Assembly (NCBI RefSeq): GCF_028769735.1
Contig: NC_088170.1
Location: forward strand, 65,449,085-65,513,084
Origin: Zonotrichia leucophrys gambelii
Taxonomy: Eukaryota > Chordata > Aves > Passeriformes > Passerellidae
DNA length: 64,000 nt
Reading direction: 5' to 3'
Shown here piece after piece: positions 48,201 to 59,647 of the stretch. Position 1 is the first letter of the stretch. The number at the start of each line of letters is the position of its first letter. The notes under the pieces were generated by a model. The model made no database searches. It was not told the DNA's origin and worked only from the letters and a program-made list of their open reading frames with translations. Made by a program: the position numbers and the translations under genes.

Positions 48201-49370
48201 TGAGTGCTGGTGAAAGAGCTGACTTCGTCTTGCATGGCACAGTAGAACTCCTGGGCTGTCCTGCAGTGCCACCTCCACACCTGCATGGCTCAGTCCCTGC
48301 TGAATGTGGACTCTGGCACTTCTGTGTAGCACACTCCAGGCTGTCTCTTGCACTGGTCCCTCTTCACCATCCATGTCCCTAAAAGGGTCCCATTTCTGAG
48401 CGAGCCTCTGTACCCATGCCACATCATTTCATAATCCTACTCTACCACAAGACCCATTTTAACAGACTGGAGAGGAGGCACTCATTTATTTGGGGCTCTG
48501 TAGGTCAGTGCTGTGGTTTATTCCAGCCAGAGCTCCATCCCTGCAGTGGGAGGAGTTCCAGAGGTTCAGGCTGAGAGCCTGAATGTGCACTCTGCTGGTG
48601 TCAGGGGCTGTGCTGGTGGGGTTGCTTTTGAGGGATGGGGAGGAATAATCAAGCAGGTTTGTACAGCTGTGAAAGCAGGGGGAAACCTAACCTGTGTTTT
48701 TTTGCTAATGTTTGAGAACAACTGAGAGTCCCAGAGAGGAAATATTTAGCTCTTATTTTTCCTGTTTTTAAATTCACTCAGCTAATCACTGAGTCCCATT
48801 CTTCTCTCCAGGGCACTAGGCAGCCCCCTCTGAGCCTCACAACTCCCTGCCCCCATGCCATGTGGCAAATCCTGCTGCATCTGTTTACAAGTGGGGAAAT
48901 CAAGGTTCATGAAGAGTTTCTCTCACACTCCCTAAAGCAGCCTTTGATCCTGTGGATCTTCAGTTGTTACCTGGATCCTGATATTTGGGAGACAGTGGAG
49001 GATGTGAGGACTTGGGCTCAGATGTCTCTGCATGTGATGAGACACAAGGGATTCATGCAGGCTTTGGCCTTGGTGGCTGCCCTGGGATATGCAGCAAGTC
49101 AGCATCAACCAGACCCAGGGATACAGTCTGAGCTGGGCAAACTGAATGATCTTTACTCTTAGTCCTTTGAAGATTGCAGTCTTGAGGAGATATTTGAAGT
49201 AAATGCTCTCCTGGCTTGATTAGATATTTATTGGTGGTTTCTAAGCATTTTTTCCCATTAGCCCAATAAAGACAGCAGCTTTTACTATGAGATCTGTGAC
49301 AGGTTCTGCCACAGAAAGCAACCTGGTGAAACCTTTGTGTAACCCCAGTTCATTCTTTTCTCCTCTCCAG
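45267..49370 (+). other. FRMD4A: Intron 8 of the window (4.1 kb)
   Basis: The intron starts inside the CpG island with a GC-rich tandem repeat (45287-45450), then returns to ordinary composition after about 45700. No coding exon or clear mobile element is recognised between 45800 and 49370. The acceptor is a pyrimidine-rich tract, cattcttttctcctctccag, at 49351-49370. Confidence 0.7.
45287..45450 (+). repeat. GC-rich minisatellite, about 20-bp unit (GGCTGTGCGGTGCCGAGCC)
   Basis: Beginning 20 bp after the exon h donor, about seven imperfect copies of a GGCTGTGCGGTGCCGAGCC-type unit follow each other. Two adjacent 20-bp copies are identical (45361-45380 and 45381-45400, ccgggctatgcagtgccgag). 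The other copies differ by G/A changes and small insertions such as GGGTGAGCC. Every unit is rich in CG dinucleotides. The minus strand is open across it, giving a repetitive Ala/His/Arg/Ser frame that I do not regard as a gene. The array is likely to vary in length between individuals. Confidence 0.88.
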
Positions 49371-49509
49371 GGCATCTGTGACCAGGAGGACTTTTGGGCA
49401 TAGTGGCATTGCTGTGCACACGTGGTACGCCTGTCCAGCATTAATAAAGTCCATCTGGGCTATGGCCATTAGTCAACATCAGTTCTACCTGGACAGGAAG
49501 CAAAGCAAG
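49371..49509 (+). CDS. FRMD4A: FRMD4A coding exon i: end of FERM F3 lobe
   Basis: This 139-bp exon completes the split Arg codon (AG|G) and encodes 46 residues beginning ASVTRRTFGHSGIAVHTWYA and ending HQFYLDRKQSK, phase 0 at the gtaagc donor. It holds the last strands and the long C-terminal helix of the F3 lobe (SIWAMAISQHQFYLDRKQ), closing the FERM domain at about residue 325. The Ser/Thr-Arg-Arg-Thr stretch just after the exon h junction is basic and surface-like. The match to FRMD4A is essentially complete by recall. Confidence 0.96.
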
Positions 49510-52500
49510 GTAAGCATGAGAAGTGCCAGTTGTGGTGGGTGAGTCCTTCTCACTCCCCATGGTCCCAGCCACATCAGGTCCAGATGGTGGCTCTTCTTCC
49601 CTGCCCTCCCTTTCTGCTCAAGATCCCAAAAAAAAGCAAATTGACTGAAGACATTTTCTAGTCCTGGCCACATTGAGAAAATTTGTATTCAAATTCATGC
49701 CTATGGGAGTAAGGATTGAGGAAAAGGTTGTATTGAACTGTGGCCAAATTGAAGGAGCCAAAGTTAGCAAGCAGATGGGGGTCAACATCCCTGTCTGGAT
49801 GGTTTCCATGTCTGTCATAAAGTTAGGGCAGCTTCCAATAACTGAGTTCAAAGTAGCTTCACAACCTACAACTGTCTCTGGATTCTTCTTGCTGTGCCTT
49901 GATTTTTGCTATTGTATTTTCCTAGAAAGGAGGGGTAGGGATATTATTTTAGCAGGGGGGCCAGGAGGCTCAACAGCCTCGCTGTACAAGGAGCTATTGC
50001 AAACTGGTGTTGCACAAAGGGCCAGGCAACACACAAAAGAAACCACCTTGAAACCAGAGGAGTATGTGTTCTTCCTCTTAATTCTTTTCATCAGTAATTT
50101 TAGGCATACGCAGAGCAGCAGGAGATTGCTTTGATCACTTTGAGATTACTTTGATACAGAGAAAAGACTTCTCAGGCAGACTTCCCTCTCCACGTGATCA
50201 TGCTGGTTTAAAGCTTCACAGAGAAGACAGAGCCTGTCCTGAGTGGGTACCTGCATTGGTCCTCATCTCTGGTGAAATGGCAGAATGTGCAGGTGATGAT
50301 CCTCCAAATGCCTGAAACAATCTTAACATCTTGCTGTTGTTGAAATCTCTGTGTGCATTTTCAGGCTGGGGGTGTGTCCTTCCTTGCTCTGGCCCTAGCC
50401 CTTTATGAGCCAGTTCAGCCCACTAAACTGGCAGAAGAATAATTCTTTTTCCTGTTTTTCTTTAGTGCATTATTTTTTCTGCCAGTTAAATGAATCGAGT
50501 TGGCTTTCTGGAGTTATGTGGAGGGCCATGAGTGTGCTGTTAGTCCCACTTGTTCTAAGCCCTTCTGACATTGCTTTCCCCATCATAAGCTCTGTGACTT
50601 TATTTTAGAGGGCTTTTGGATGCCTTGGGCATGGTTGCACTCACTTTGGCCATGTCTCATCTAATGCAAAAATCCAGGTTTCACCATAGTTGTTGTAAGC
50701 TGTATTGAATTTAGGGAGGTAGCCCTGCCTAAGTGCCAGCTGTAATATGGACAAAATTAAACTCACTGATACCAAGGGAAGCTTTCCTGTCCCCCTTCTC
50801 TGCTCAGGACCATCAGGGCAGTGCATAGTCCTCTCGGTCAACTCAGGGATAAATTTCAAGCAAATAGAAATTTACTTTTCTTTACTTTTAGCCAGATGGA
50901 TTTGCTGATCTAGCTGCAAGATATTTAGGTCACAAGCAACCAATAAACAAAAGGAGATTCCCTCCTCCTCTCATTTCTTTGGTAAGAAACTGGGTCTCTG
51001 AAACACCCAGGACTTCCCTTCAGTGACTCCTTTTGTTGTTGGCAGATTGTGTTTCAGTTTTATCTCCCCTCTCTCACACTCCCACAGGCAGCACCACCCA
51101 CCAGCCCTCGTTTGTCAACCTGTCACGTCTGTGACCATGTCAGCATGCTTTGTCACAATAATCCCAGTGGTCATGCTGAGGCTTTGAAGTTAAGGCATAC
51201 AAACATTTTTGTCCATTTCTCTTAAGGGAACTGATATTTTCATCTGCTGTCCTCATCTTTGACATGACACTGTCAATATTGATAGATCCATCAATTTTAA
51301 TTGATCTGTTCAGTTCATCCTGCTGGTCCCTTCAAGGACACAGTGCTCATGTGAGCTTCACTTTGGGAAAATAGTAAATCATACCCTAGAGTGGGGTGAT
51401 GTGAAAATGTGAAACGTCTTTGGTTCAGCTCTCAGGGGCCTAGACAAACATTTATTGAGTTTCAGGTCGCATGGGTTTGCAGCCCCTTAAATCTCAGGCC
51501 CCACTTCAATTGAATCCTCAACTTCAAAGCAAAACTTAGATATTCCTTCCTTTCATGTCCAAACTTGGCATTTCATATCATTTTGACAAAAGAAAGAAAA
51601 ACAAAAACAAACTTAGAGGAAAAAGCCTGCTGGAGCTCACTGTACAGCTGAGCCTTGCTCCAGTGATGTAGATTAGATGCTGGGAGATGTGACATAGTGA
51701 TAAAGAAAGCTTGAACTCTGCTCTTCACATAACTGGGCACCAGTTGGATCTGGACCAACAGCTCCACTAGAAAGAAAACCCTTCACTTGATTTTAAAAGG
51801 AAATAAAATCCTCTTTTCCTGCATTGTGACCCTTTTGCAAATGAGGTCCCAGCCTCACTCCATGCTGAACTCCTGCCAGCTCCCTGGGAACCCAGCGTCT
51901 GCTCCCTGCTGATCTGTCTCTCTCTCCCTGCAATCCAAGCATAGCATGGAGACTGAAAAGATCCCCAGCTTCCCAAGTGAGCTTGTCAGCATGCAGAACT
52001 CCTGTCAGCTTCCCTTTTTTTCAGGAGACAGATGCAGCAGGACTTGAAGGCATGTCTTTGCTCTGTTGACTGCACTGAGTCAATCAAACACTTGGCCTAG
52101 AAACCTTGACAAGTCCCATTTTGTGGGAATTTTCAACACCACATTCCTCCAATGCAAGGCTTTTTGGCTGAATGAACTGGTAGAAAATAGGCCAAGGGTT
52201 TCAAAAAATCACCTCCAGCAAAGCCCCATCACTGCAGCAAGAGGGATAAATTCATCCCTAGTGTCCATCTTCTTCCTCGTTTCACTTAAGGATTTTCCTT
52301 CACCCTCTGACCCTGTCAGAACAGCACTGGGGATCAGTTTGGCCCCATGCTTTGAAATGACTCATGAACGAGCCAGTCTTCCTCCATGTAAATGAGACTT
52401 GGCAGGTCTGTGCTAAGTGCTTTCAAATTTGTGAGCCTGGAGGGGCTGTGGGGCTGGGGGGAGCACTAATGGGGTGTAACCCAGCTCTGCAGTGCTGTGC

Positions 52501-53215
52501 TGCAGCACACAGCCTGCACGGGCCAGAGCTGGCTGCTGTTCAGTGGCCTGTGTGAAATGAGCTGTTGCTCTGATTCCTGCTGCTGCTGCTGAGAGCCTGT
52601 CCAAGGCACAGACCACCCAATGCTGGCTGGCATTGCTGGAGGCAGCAGGGACTGAGCAGCAAGGAAAGTTAACCCCATTCCTTTCAGGAGATGTTTCATC
52701 TGCAGTGTTCAGTGCAGGGCACCGTTAGCACAAATGCAATTGGATCTAAAACCTTCTCCTGTGGTTTCAGCAGGTTTGAATTGAACCCTGTGCAGAGGAA
52801 GCTCTCTCTGCCCTGCTGATCCTGTCTGCTGGTTTGTTTTTCCTCTCTCCTGGCTCTAGTCTTATATCACTTCTTCGTTTGCCCTGTATAGGGTACACTT
52901 CCAGCCACTGCTCCTTGGCCAGGACCACAGCAGCACCCAGCCCCACATTGCCCTCACTCAGCACTTTGGCTGGTGCCCAGTCAGACAGGCAGGGCCAGAG
53001 TGTGCCCTGATTTGCATTCTGAAAATGAGTGGAAATAAACTACAGGGATGCTTGCTGTAACTGTCCAAATAAAACAGGAAAACTGCTGCTTCATGGAGCA
53101 GGAGAGATGGATCTGTCCATGCAGACCTGGGGTTTGTGCCTTTCTGAGGCATCCACTGCCAGGACTCAGTATGCTGGGTCAGGCAGACACTAGGTTTGAT
53201 CATAGCTGTTTCCTG

Positions 53216-53262
53216 GGGTTATACAAAGTACACATAACCCTACAGATACATAGGGTTATACA
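53216..53262. repeat. Small inverted and direct repeat cluster
   Basis: ATAACCCTA (53234-53242) and TAGGGTTAT (53251-53259) form a perfect 9-bp inverted repeat with an 8-nt loop. GGGTTATACA occurs twice in direct orientation (53216-53225 and 53253-53262). The arrangement suggests a small local duplication/inversion, too short to name as a transposon. Confidence 0.7.
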
Positions 53263-54470
53263 GCATATACACACCTGCAGGGGATTTATCAGCAGGATAA
53301 GTCAGTTGGAAGGCTTGTTACCTCCAAAGGTCTGGCATTGCAGCAAGACAGCAGTTCATGTTTATGCTCCTTATCAAGACTTCAGGAGAAGGAAATCTCA
53401 TTAGATAAAAGCAGTGATTTTCTTCTTCACCTGGAACTAACCTTCCATAACTATTTGAAGAAGATGTTTCACAGGCCTTCTTTCTGACCATTAGAAACAT
53501 CTAATCCAAGAAGCTAAAGAGTGCTGTCCTTCTCCTGGGGCTGATTTTAGGGAGGAACTGCTGGAAATGAGAAGTTTCTAACTGGTTACAGCATCAGTTG
53601 AAGAGGGCCAGTACTGGTTGACTGCTCTGCTCTGATATCTTGTCAGGTAGTTCAGCCTCTGCACTCACAAGGACTGCACTGTTCACTCTTGCAAGCAAGT
53701 GATAACATGTGCCCTTTTATTGGGGTTATTGAGGAAATAAGCTTGTGAGGCATTTGGGTTCCTCAGAATGGCAGTGATGGAGCCTATAAATACCCAAGAA
53801 TATTAAATTATGATAATACTTCTGAGGGTGTTTTCAGTGTAAGGCTTTCCCAGTGCTGTCTTCATTTGCAGTCTTAAATTAATCTTAAAAATACAGTGTG
53901 CTACAGAGAGACATTTTCCTTCCCTTATTATTTCACTGATATGCAAACCGAGGTGGGATCACTAAGAACTTAACCTTAACTGTCTTACCCAAAGTACCAC
54001 AGCACATCAGTAACAGAACTAAGAAGCTCCGTGGTGAGCACTCAGCCATCAGTTCAGGTTGGAATGGTTTCTTGTTCCTGAGGATGTGAAGTAACACTGA
54101 AGATTCCAACATAACAAGCATTCCTTGTTGTCCTGTTTCATGTTACTTCCAGTGGGAGCAGATCACACCCTGCTGTGTGGACGTCAATCAGCTTTGATTT
54201 GTTAGCAGAGTCATGATGTGCCCATCTCCTGAGCTGTATGGCCAGGGCTGAGTCTCTTCTGGCCTTGAGAATGTGCAAAGGTGAATGCTCAAGTGATCTT
54301 GAACTGGTCTTCACCTCCTTTTGGATAAAACTCTGCTTGCAGTTGGAGAGTCTTGGCAAAATGTGGCAACAGCTTTCTGTGTTCTGGGAAGTTAAAATTG
54401 CAGATCAGTGGCCCTGCAAGGACAGATTAATTGAAGCTCAGAAGCACAGGGCTTGTAAGATTTGAGCAGT

Positions 54471-54530
54471 GGGCTGAGATGACTGTTGGAGGTCCATTCC
54501 AGCTGAAATATTCTATTCTATTCTGTTCTC
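54471..54530 (+). mobile_element. CR1 LINE 3' tail, sense orientation
   Basis: The sequence gggctgagatgactgttgga, ggtccattccagctgaaata, ttctattctattctgttct has the order of a sense CR1 3' end: a short GATGA..TTGGAGGTCC-TTCCA block followed by the ATTCTATT-type terminal microsatellite. Only about 60 bp are visible. The 5' edge may extend further but is not recognisable. Confidence 0.7.
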
Positions 54531-55218
54531 TAGGTTTATGTACTGTGCATTATTTACTTTCTTGTAATTACAAATTTCAGCAACCTTGGTGACATTTGGT
54601 GGGTAACAATGGCCATGCCCTAATGTGGCCAGTTACAGAGCTGGGCTGGCTGTTGTTTCCTCTAGGGTAATGTTAATGCTTTGAAGAGGTCCCTCACAGT
54701 AGGGGCATTGCATGCAGTTTGTTAGCCTGGACAATAACCTAAATGTGTTTTCTTGTCAGTATTTTCTTCCAGCTTCTCATGACAGCCCATTTAAGGCATG
54801 TCCTCACTGTGTCTTCTTCCAAAACTTATTGATGATTTGTGAAGGCCCCTTCTGGCTTCCTTTAGATGCTAGAGATGGTCTTTAGCCTTTGAGCTTTTCA
54901 GCAGGTTATTATGATGGCATTTCAGAAGGTTTCTTATTGTATGTGGTAAAACAGTGACTCCATACATCCTTTGTTTAAGAGAGAAAAAATGTGCATGGCA
55001 AAGCAGAGAAAAACCCAAACAGGAAGCAATGCCAGAATTGTATCCACTTAAGAATGTAAAAAGTACAGCAGTGAACGCTGTGCCAGATTGCTTCTATTCT
55101 TGTAAAATAATCCAAGTTTGCTGTGGAGGCCTGTTTCCTGCCACAGCAAAAGGTTTTTATCTTTCTGTGAGCTTTAAAAAGGCGTTAAATCATTACTGAC
55201 TCCTGTGTCCACCTCCAG

Positions 55219-55360
55219 TCCAAGATTCATGCTGCAAGAAGCCTGAGTGAGATTGCAATTGACCTGACTGAAACTGGAACCCTCAAGACCTCAAAGCTGG
55301 CCAACATGGGGAGTAAAGGCAAAATTATCAGTGGAAGCAGCGGGAGTCTCCTGTCATCAG
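55219..55360 (+). CDS. FRMD4A: FRMD4A coding exon j: linker between FERM domain and CUPID/coiled-coil region
   Basis: This 142-bp exon encodes 47 residues starting SKIHAARSLSEIAIDLTETG, through TLKTSKLANMGSKGK and ending in a Ser/Gly-rich SGSSGSLLSS. One base (G) of a split Gly codon lies before the gtaggt donor. It corresponds to about residues 326 to 373. It follows the FERM domain and contains several Ser/Thr in basic or acidic settings typical of a flexible, phosphorylatable linker. These words are among those that point to FRMD4A rather than another FERM protein. Confidence 0.95.
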
Positions 55361-58357
55361 GTAGGTGCTTTGTCCTGTAACTGGAGGGAGTGTGGTGGGG
55401 AGAGCCATGGTAAATGGGGAGCAGCCAGAAGCTGCACTGCAGAATTGAAAGTCACTTCCCTTTAGCCTTTCTGTCTGTCCAGGTGACAGTGCATCTCTCA
55501 GCACACTGCTCCACAAACAGCACAGGCAGCAGCCTCCCCCTCTCTCTTCACCACCACTCGTTTCCTCCTGACTCCAGGATGTCATCTCCAGCCTCTCAAT
55601 TTCCAGCTGAAACTTTCACAATTTCTACCCTAACCATCCCTTGGTATTGAGCTTATCTGAAGCAGATGGGTTTGTGAAGCAGTGCCCAGCCAGCAGTGGG
55701 GAAGCAATCACCCAGTGCAGCTCACAAGGGAAACTGAGGCTGGGAAATAGTGATGTTCCTCAGCATTGTTGAAACAGGGTGTCTTTTTCAAAGAGTGCAC
55801 ATCTGCCTCTCTGTTGCTGGGCTTTGGCTGGCGTCCCAGGCTCCACAGAACTGTTCCCTAGCACTCTGCCAAACTAGTGCCAAGGTCCTGCAGGTTTCTT
55901 GTTGTGGCTTAGAGCATTTTGCTGTGTGAGGAAGATGTCATGTGTGAGAGAAACCCAAGGGAAGGTGATGCAGAGGAGAGCTAGAGCAGGAGGAGAGAGG
56001 TACTGGAGAAGGCAGGTGAAGAGGTTGTGACTCTGATACTTTTCTGTCAGTCAGAACCAGACAAGCTGTGCGTAAAACAGTGAGAAATGTCACTGCAGGC
56101 TTAAAGCAGCAGGTGATATTTAGCAAAGTGCTTAAAGCTGCTTAGGTGATCTCTTCAGGAGGGCAAGGCTTCTGGTATCACCACAATTAACAGTTTCAGA
56201 TAATTAAATACCTTCTGTTAAGCATCACACCAATTTATCAAAACCAAATGTGTTGAGATGTGTAACAGCAGAAAATAACCTTCTCAGGCTTGGACAAAGG
56301 AAGAACCTATCTAAGAATGCAAATGCTTTAAAACTGAGCCCACACTGATGTAGTAATTTAGCTTTGCATCACTATATCCCTCATGTCTCTTAAACCCTGC
56401 TTGGAAAATGCTCAGCAAGGGGTTAAAATGTGCAGTGCTTCCAGAGCTGCTTGCTGTGCAATTCCTTGCCTTGCTTGCAAACAGAGTTGCCTTTCTGCTC
56501 CTGAGCTCTTCCTGACAAAGTGTACAATCCTCTGTCTGTGCCTCCCATCGCTTGGGGAGTTGCAGTAGCTCAGCAGCTCCCAGACTGGTGTCAGGTTGTT
56601 GGAAGTCTTTGTTTATTTGGCATTTTTTCCAGCTCTCCTGCTGGAAAGTAAATAGCATTAAGTACCCCAAGAAAGCTCTTAAGGTCTTTCCAAGATCTCA
56701 GCCTCCTGGGCAGCATTTCTAAGTTTGTGAGAGCTGCTTGGTAGTAATCCTGTTTCCATGTTAATACTTGGACTTTTTGTGTTCCTGGAAAAAAAAAAAA
56801 AAAAACCACTGGGATCTGCTTTTGCTCTTACACCTGGAGAGAGCAGTAGCCATGTGAAAGCCAGCAAAAAATCAGGCTCAGAAAAGCTGGTGTAGGCCAG
56901 CATCTCTCAGGGTTACGTGTATGGAAATTCCAAATTGGAGCTCATGCTTTTATTTCTGAACTTTCTGTGCTCCCTGCACCTTTCTGGCTGAGCACAGGGT
57001 TTGTAGACTCACCAGAATTGCACCAGTGACTAGACCCACCCAGAGTTCAGTGACCAGGTGAGTCATTTCTTCAGTCCTGGGGAGGTGGATCTGCCTGCCT
57101 GGGTGCCTTCACAGGACTGTGTGAACCTCTGTCTCTGTCAGGGTGCTGCTGGTGGGCCAGTGAGCACAGCTGCCTCTGTGTGCCTTCCTTAAGAGCAGCC
57201 AGCTCTGAGGACAGGGCTCTCCCCAGAATGTTGAGGAGAGCTACAGAGTTTGCTGCTACAAGCAGCTACAAGAAGGTATTTAGAGAAAATGTCTGGCACA
57301 GGTCAGGTATCAGGGAATTGGAAACCCTGGATTGCTTCCACACTCTTTGCTCCAAGATCCCCCTCCCTCCAGCCTGGCTGGTGGAGGTGGCCCATCCCTG
57401 TCCCACTGGATGGGAGGGGGCATTCAGTGTCTGTCCCACTGGGCACAGTCACTGGCTCTGTCCCAGGCTTTGTGTTTCCTCCCATTGTGCCAAAGATTAT
57501 CGGCACACAACCACAACAATGATGGGTTATCTCAGTACAGCCTGCATGCTGGAGAGAATAAGTGCAAATGATTAAGTGGCCACAGCAGACTTCCAGGCTA
57601 TAAATACCTCAAGTGACTCGAAATCACAAGGTCAGGAATGAATCTCTGTTTGCCCCCACTTCCCTACTATTCTCAGTCCTTTTTTTTTCCCTGAAAATTA
57701 TTGTAGTCATTTCCTCCCTCCATCTCACTCCTCCTCACTGGGGGGGCTGTCAGAGCCATGAGGAGCATGCCAAAACTGGCATGTCTCCCCTGGGCTTGCA
57801 GCAAGTCTGCAAGGAAAAGTTTGTTGTTGCTTCCAGCTGTCACACTGTCTGGAGAAGATCCTGCTGTGCAGTACAAGGCAGTCACTGCTCCACATCACTT
57901 ACAGTCTCAAGAGACAGCAGAGGGGAGATGGAATCTTACACACTGGGAAGTGGCTTCCTCTTGATCACAGCACTTCAAGACCAAAGCCTCAGCTCCTTCA
58001 TTTTTCCCACACCCTTGATCTCAGGCTCTCCAGTGCAGATTTGTAATTTTGATGCCCAAATCTATTTCTGATAAACTGACTCTAACTTCTGTCCTCATTT
58101 TGAATCTGAAGGGTTCTCCCTAGGACATTGGGCTGCTGTGATTTAGCTCAGGGATCTTCTGCTCAGGGTCTGTGGGCCATCCTTGGGGAGAGATTTGCCT
58201 GTGAGTGAAATCTCTGCTTTTGCACAGGCAGGAACCAAATCAAAGCCAGCAGAACAAAACCAGGTTGGTTCTATGATGAATTTTTCCTTCGGAGTCTGTG
58301 CTGTAAGTGCTCTGCAGATCTCCAAGCTAGTGAGGAGCCCTGTATTCTCTGGGTTAT

Positions 58358-58853
58358 TGTTGTGTGAGAGACAACTGCTCACCTGAAAATTTAAAAAGGT
58401 TTATTAAACCTTAACAAAAATACAACAAAGGGCTACATAAGGAAAAAGCTGCAGCGCTGGGAACTGCCCCTCATGCATACCACATAGCCAGTTCATCTTC
58501 AAGATGGATGCTCAGTCTTTTATATCCCTGGGGGCTTGCCTCAGCCAGCCCTGGCCCCTCCCAAAGTCTGTCAGTCAGCTCTCTGCCATTTATCACTGGA
58601 GGCTGCTTTCTTGTAACTGGATTGGAGGTCAGGTGTTGCCATGCCCCACCCCCTAAGCACCAAGCTTTTCCATTCCCACCTGCCCCAAGTAAGGGACACA
58701 TGTGCAGCCTTCTTTGTACCTGTCCCAGGCAGCCCAGGCTGTCTGATGGCAACAATACAGGGGGAAAAGGGAGCCATGGGGAGAGCAGAGGACATCTAAA
58801 CTACAATAACATAACTATACATCACTAAAGCTTTTATTAATATTCACACAACA
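58358..58853 (-). mobile_element. Solo LTR of an endogenous retrovirus, antisense to the gene
   Basis: The 496-bp unit has perfect 10-bp inverted ends: TGTTGTGTGA (58358-58367) and TCACACAACA (58844-58853). The flanks are GTTAT on the left and GTTGT on the right, a probable 5-bp target-site duplication with one mismatch. On the minus strand the order is U3, a TATA box (ggaTATAAAAgac; TATAAA at 58519-58524) and then a poly(A) signal AATAAA (58400-58405), about 115 bp apart as expected for U3-R. A 5-bp duplication fits ERV-L-type elements better than alpharetroviruses (6 bp) or gammaretroviruses (4 bp). No internal viral genes are adjacent, so it is a recombined solo LTR. Confidence 0.82.
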
Positions 58854-59268
58854 GTTGTCTTTTAATTGCAAGAGCAAATCATCTCATTATCCATCTACAA
58901 CAGTTGGACTGAACTCCACACTACCTTCCATCTCTGTGGGCAGAGGAGACACCCCAGAGGAGCATCTCTGCTTTAGCTCCACAGGCACATTCAAGGAGCC
59001 TCCAACCCCTGAGCCCCATTCCTTTAGCAGCAGTGGGGATTTCTGTGCAGGGGCTGTTTATGTTTGCAAACACCACAGCAGAGTCCAGGCAGGCAGTTCC
59101 CAGCGCTGCCGCATCCGGCGGGGCTGTGTCCCAGCTGGAGTGAATCCAGCAGATACACAGCACCCACCAGGAGTGAGGGAGTGAGTGAGTGCCGGGCTGG
59201 TGAAGGAGAGAGCCCACAGGAGATCTGAGCTCATCCTCTGTGGAGCAGCTCCAGCTGACCTCCCGTGG

Positions 59269-59647
59269 TGTCACCACATTTCTCTTCACAGAGAAAAGCA
59301 AGGCACAGTTTTTCCCAGGAATATTTCTGGGTTTCACATTCTCTGAACGTCAGAGAAAGAAAAACAATTCTTATCATTTGCTGTGCCTGTGTTTGTGCCA
59401 AAGTAGAATGCAATATGGAGGTTGTTTACCCAGAGTGATGGTGTTTTGTTTCCTTGGCCTATCAGGGCCAAATGTGTGTGTGTGTGTGTCTGTGTGTCAG
59501 TACTGTCTGCTGACAGGCATGAGAGGAGTGCAGTGGAGTGGCAGATTCAGTTTAGATGTAATATAGTATAGAATAATACAGCATAATAAAGTAATTAATT
59601 AGCCTTCTGATAAGTTGGAGTCCTCCTCATAATTTCTCCCTGCCACA
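59269..59647 (+). mobile_element. LTR-like block of songbird type, sense orientation
   Basis: This block reads like an avian LTR that I recognise from songbird genomes, with words such as ggaatatttctgggtttcac, attctctgaacgtcagagaa, cttatcatttgctgtgcctg and gttttgtttccttggcctat. A TG microsatellite follows, then AATAAA (59585-59590) and a short U5-like tail (gccttctgataagttggagt, cctcctcataatttctccct). Both edges are approximate: TG at 59269 and CA at 59647 are proposed, without a clear target-site duplication. No retroviral genes flank it. The family name cannot be given without a repeat search. Confidence 0.65.
59472..59498 (+). repeat. TG/GT microsatellite
   Basis: A run aatgtgtgtgtgtgtgtg followed by tctgtgtgtc forms a short interrupted TG repeat inside the LTR-like block. 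Likely length-variable. Confidence 0.9.

Larger units (their letters stand above)
49510..55218 (+). other. FRMD4A: Intron 9 of the window (5.7 kb)
   Basis: No coding exon was found. The intron holds a CR1 3' tail (about 54471-54530) and a small inverted/direct repeat cluster (53216-53262), both listed separately. The remainder shows nothing I recognise. The acceptor is gtgtccacctccag at 55205-55218. Confidence 0.7.

Noticed and set aside
53234..53259. Interstitial telomere repeat (TAGGGTT/AACCCTA words)
   Set aside because: Only one copy in each orientation, with no tandem TTAGGG array.
56789..56804. Poly(A) run as the tail of a retroposed pseudogene
   Set aside because: No coding-like or SINE-like sequence precedes it on either strand; it is better read as a simple repeat.
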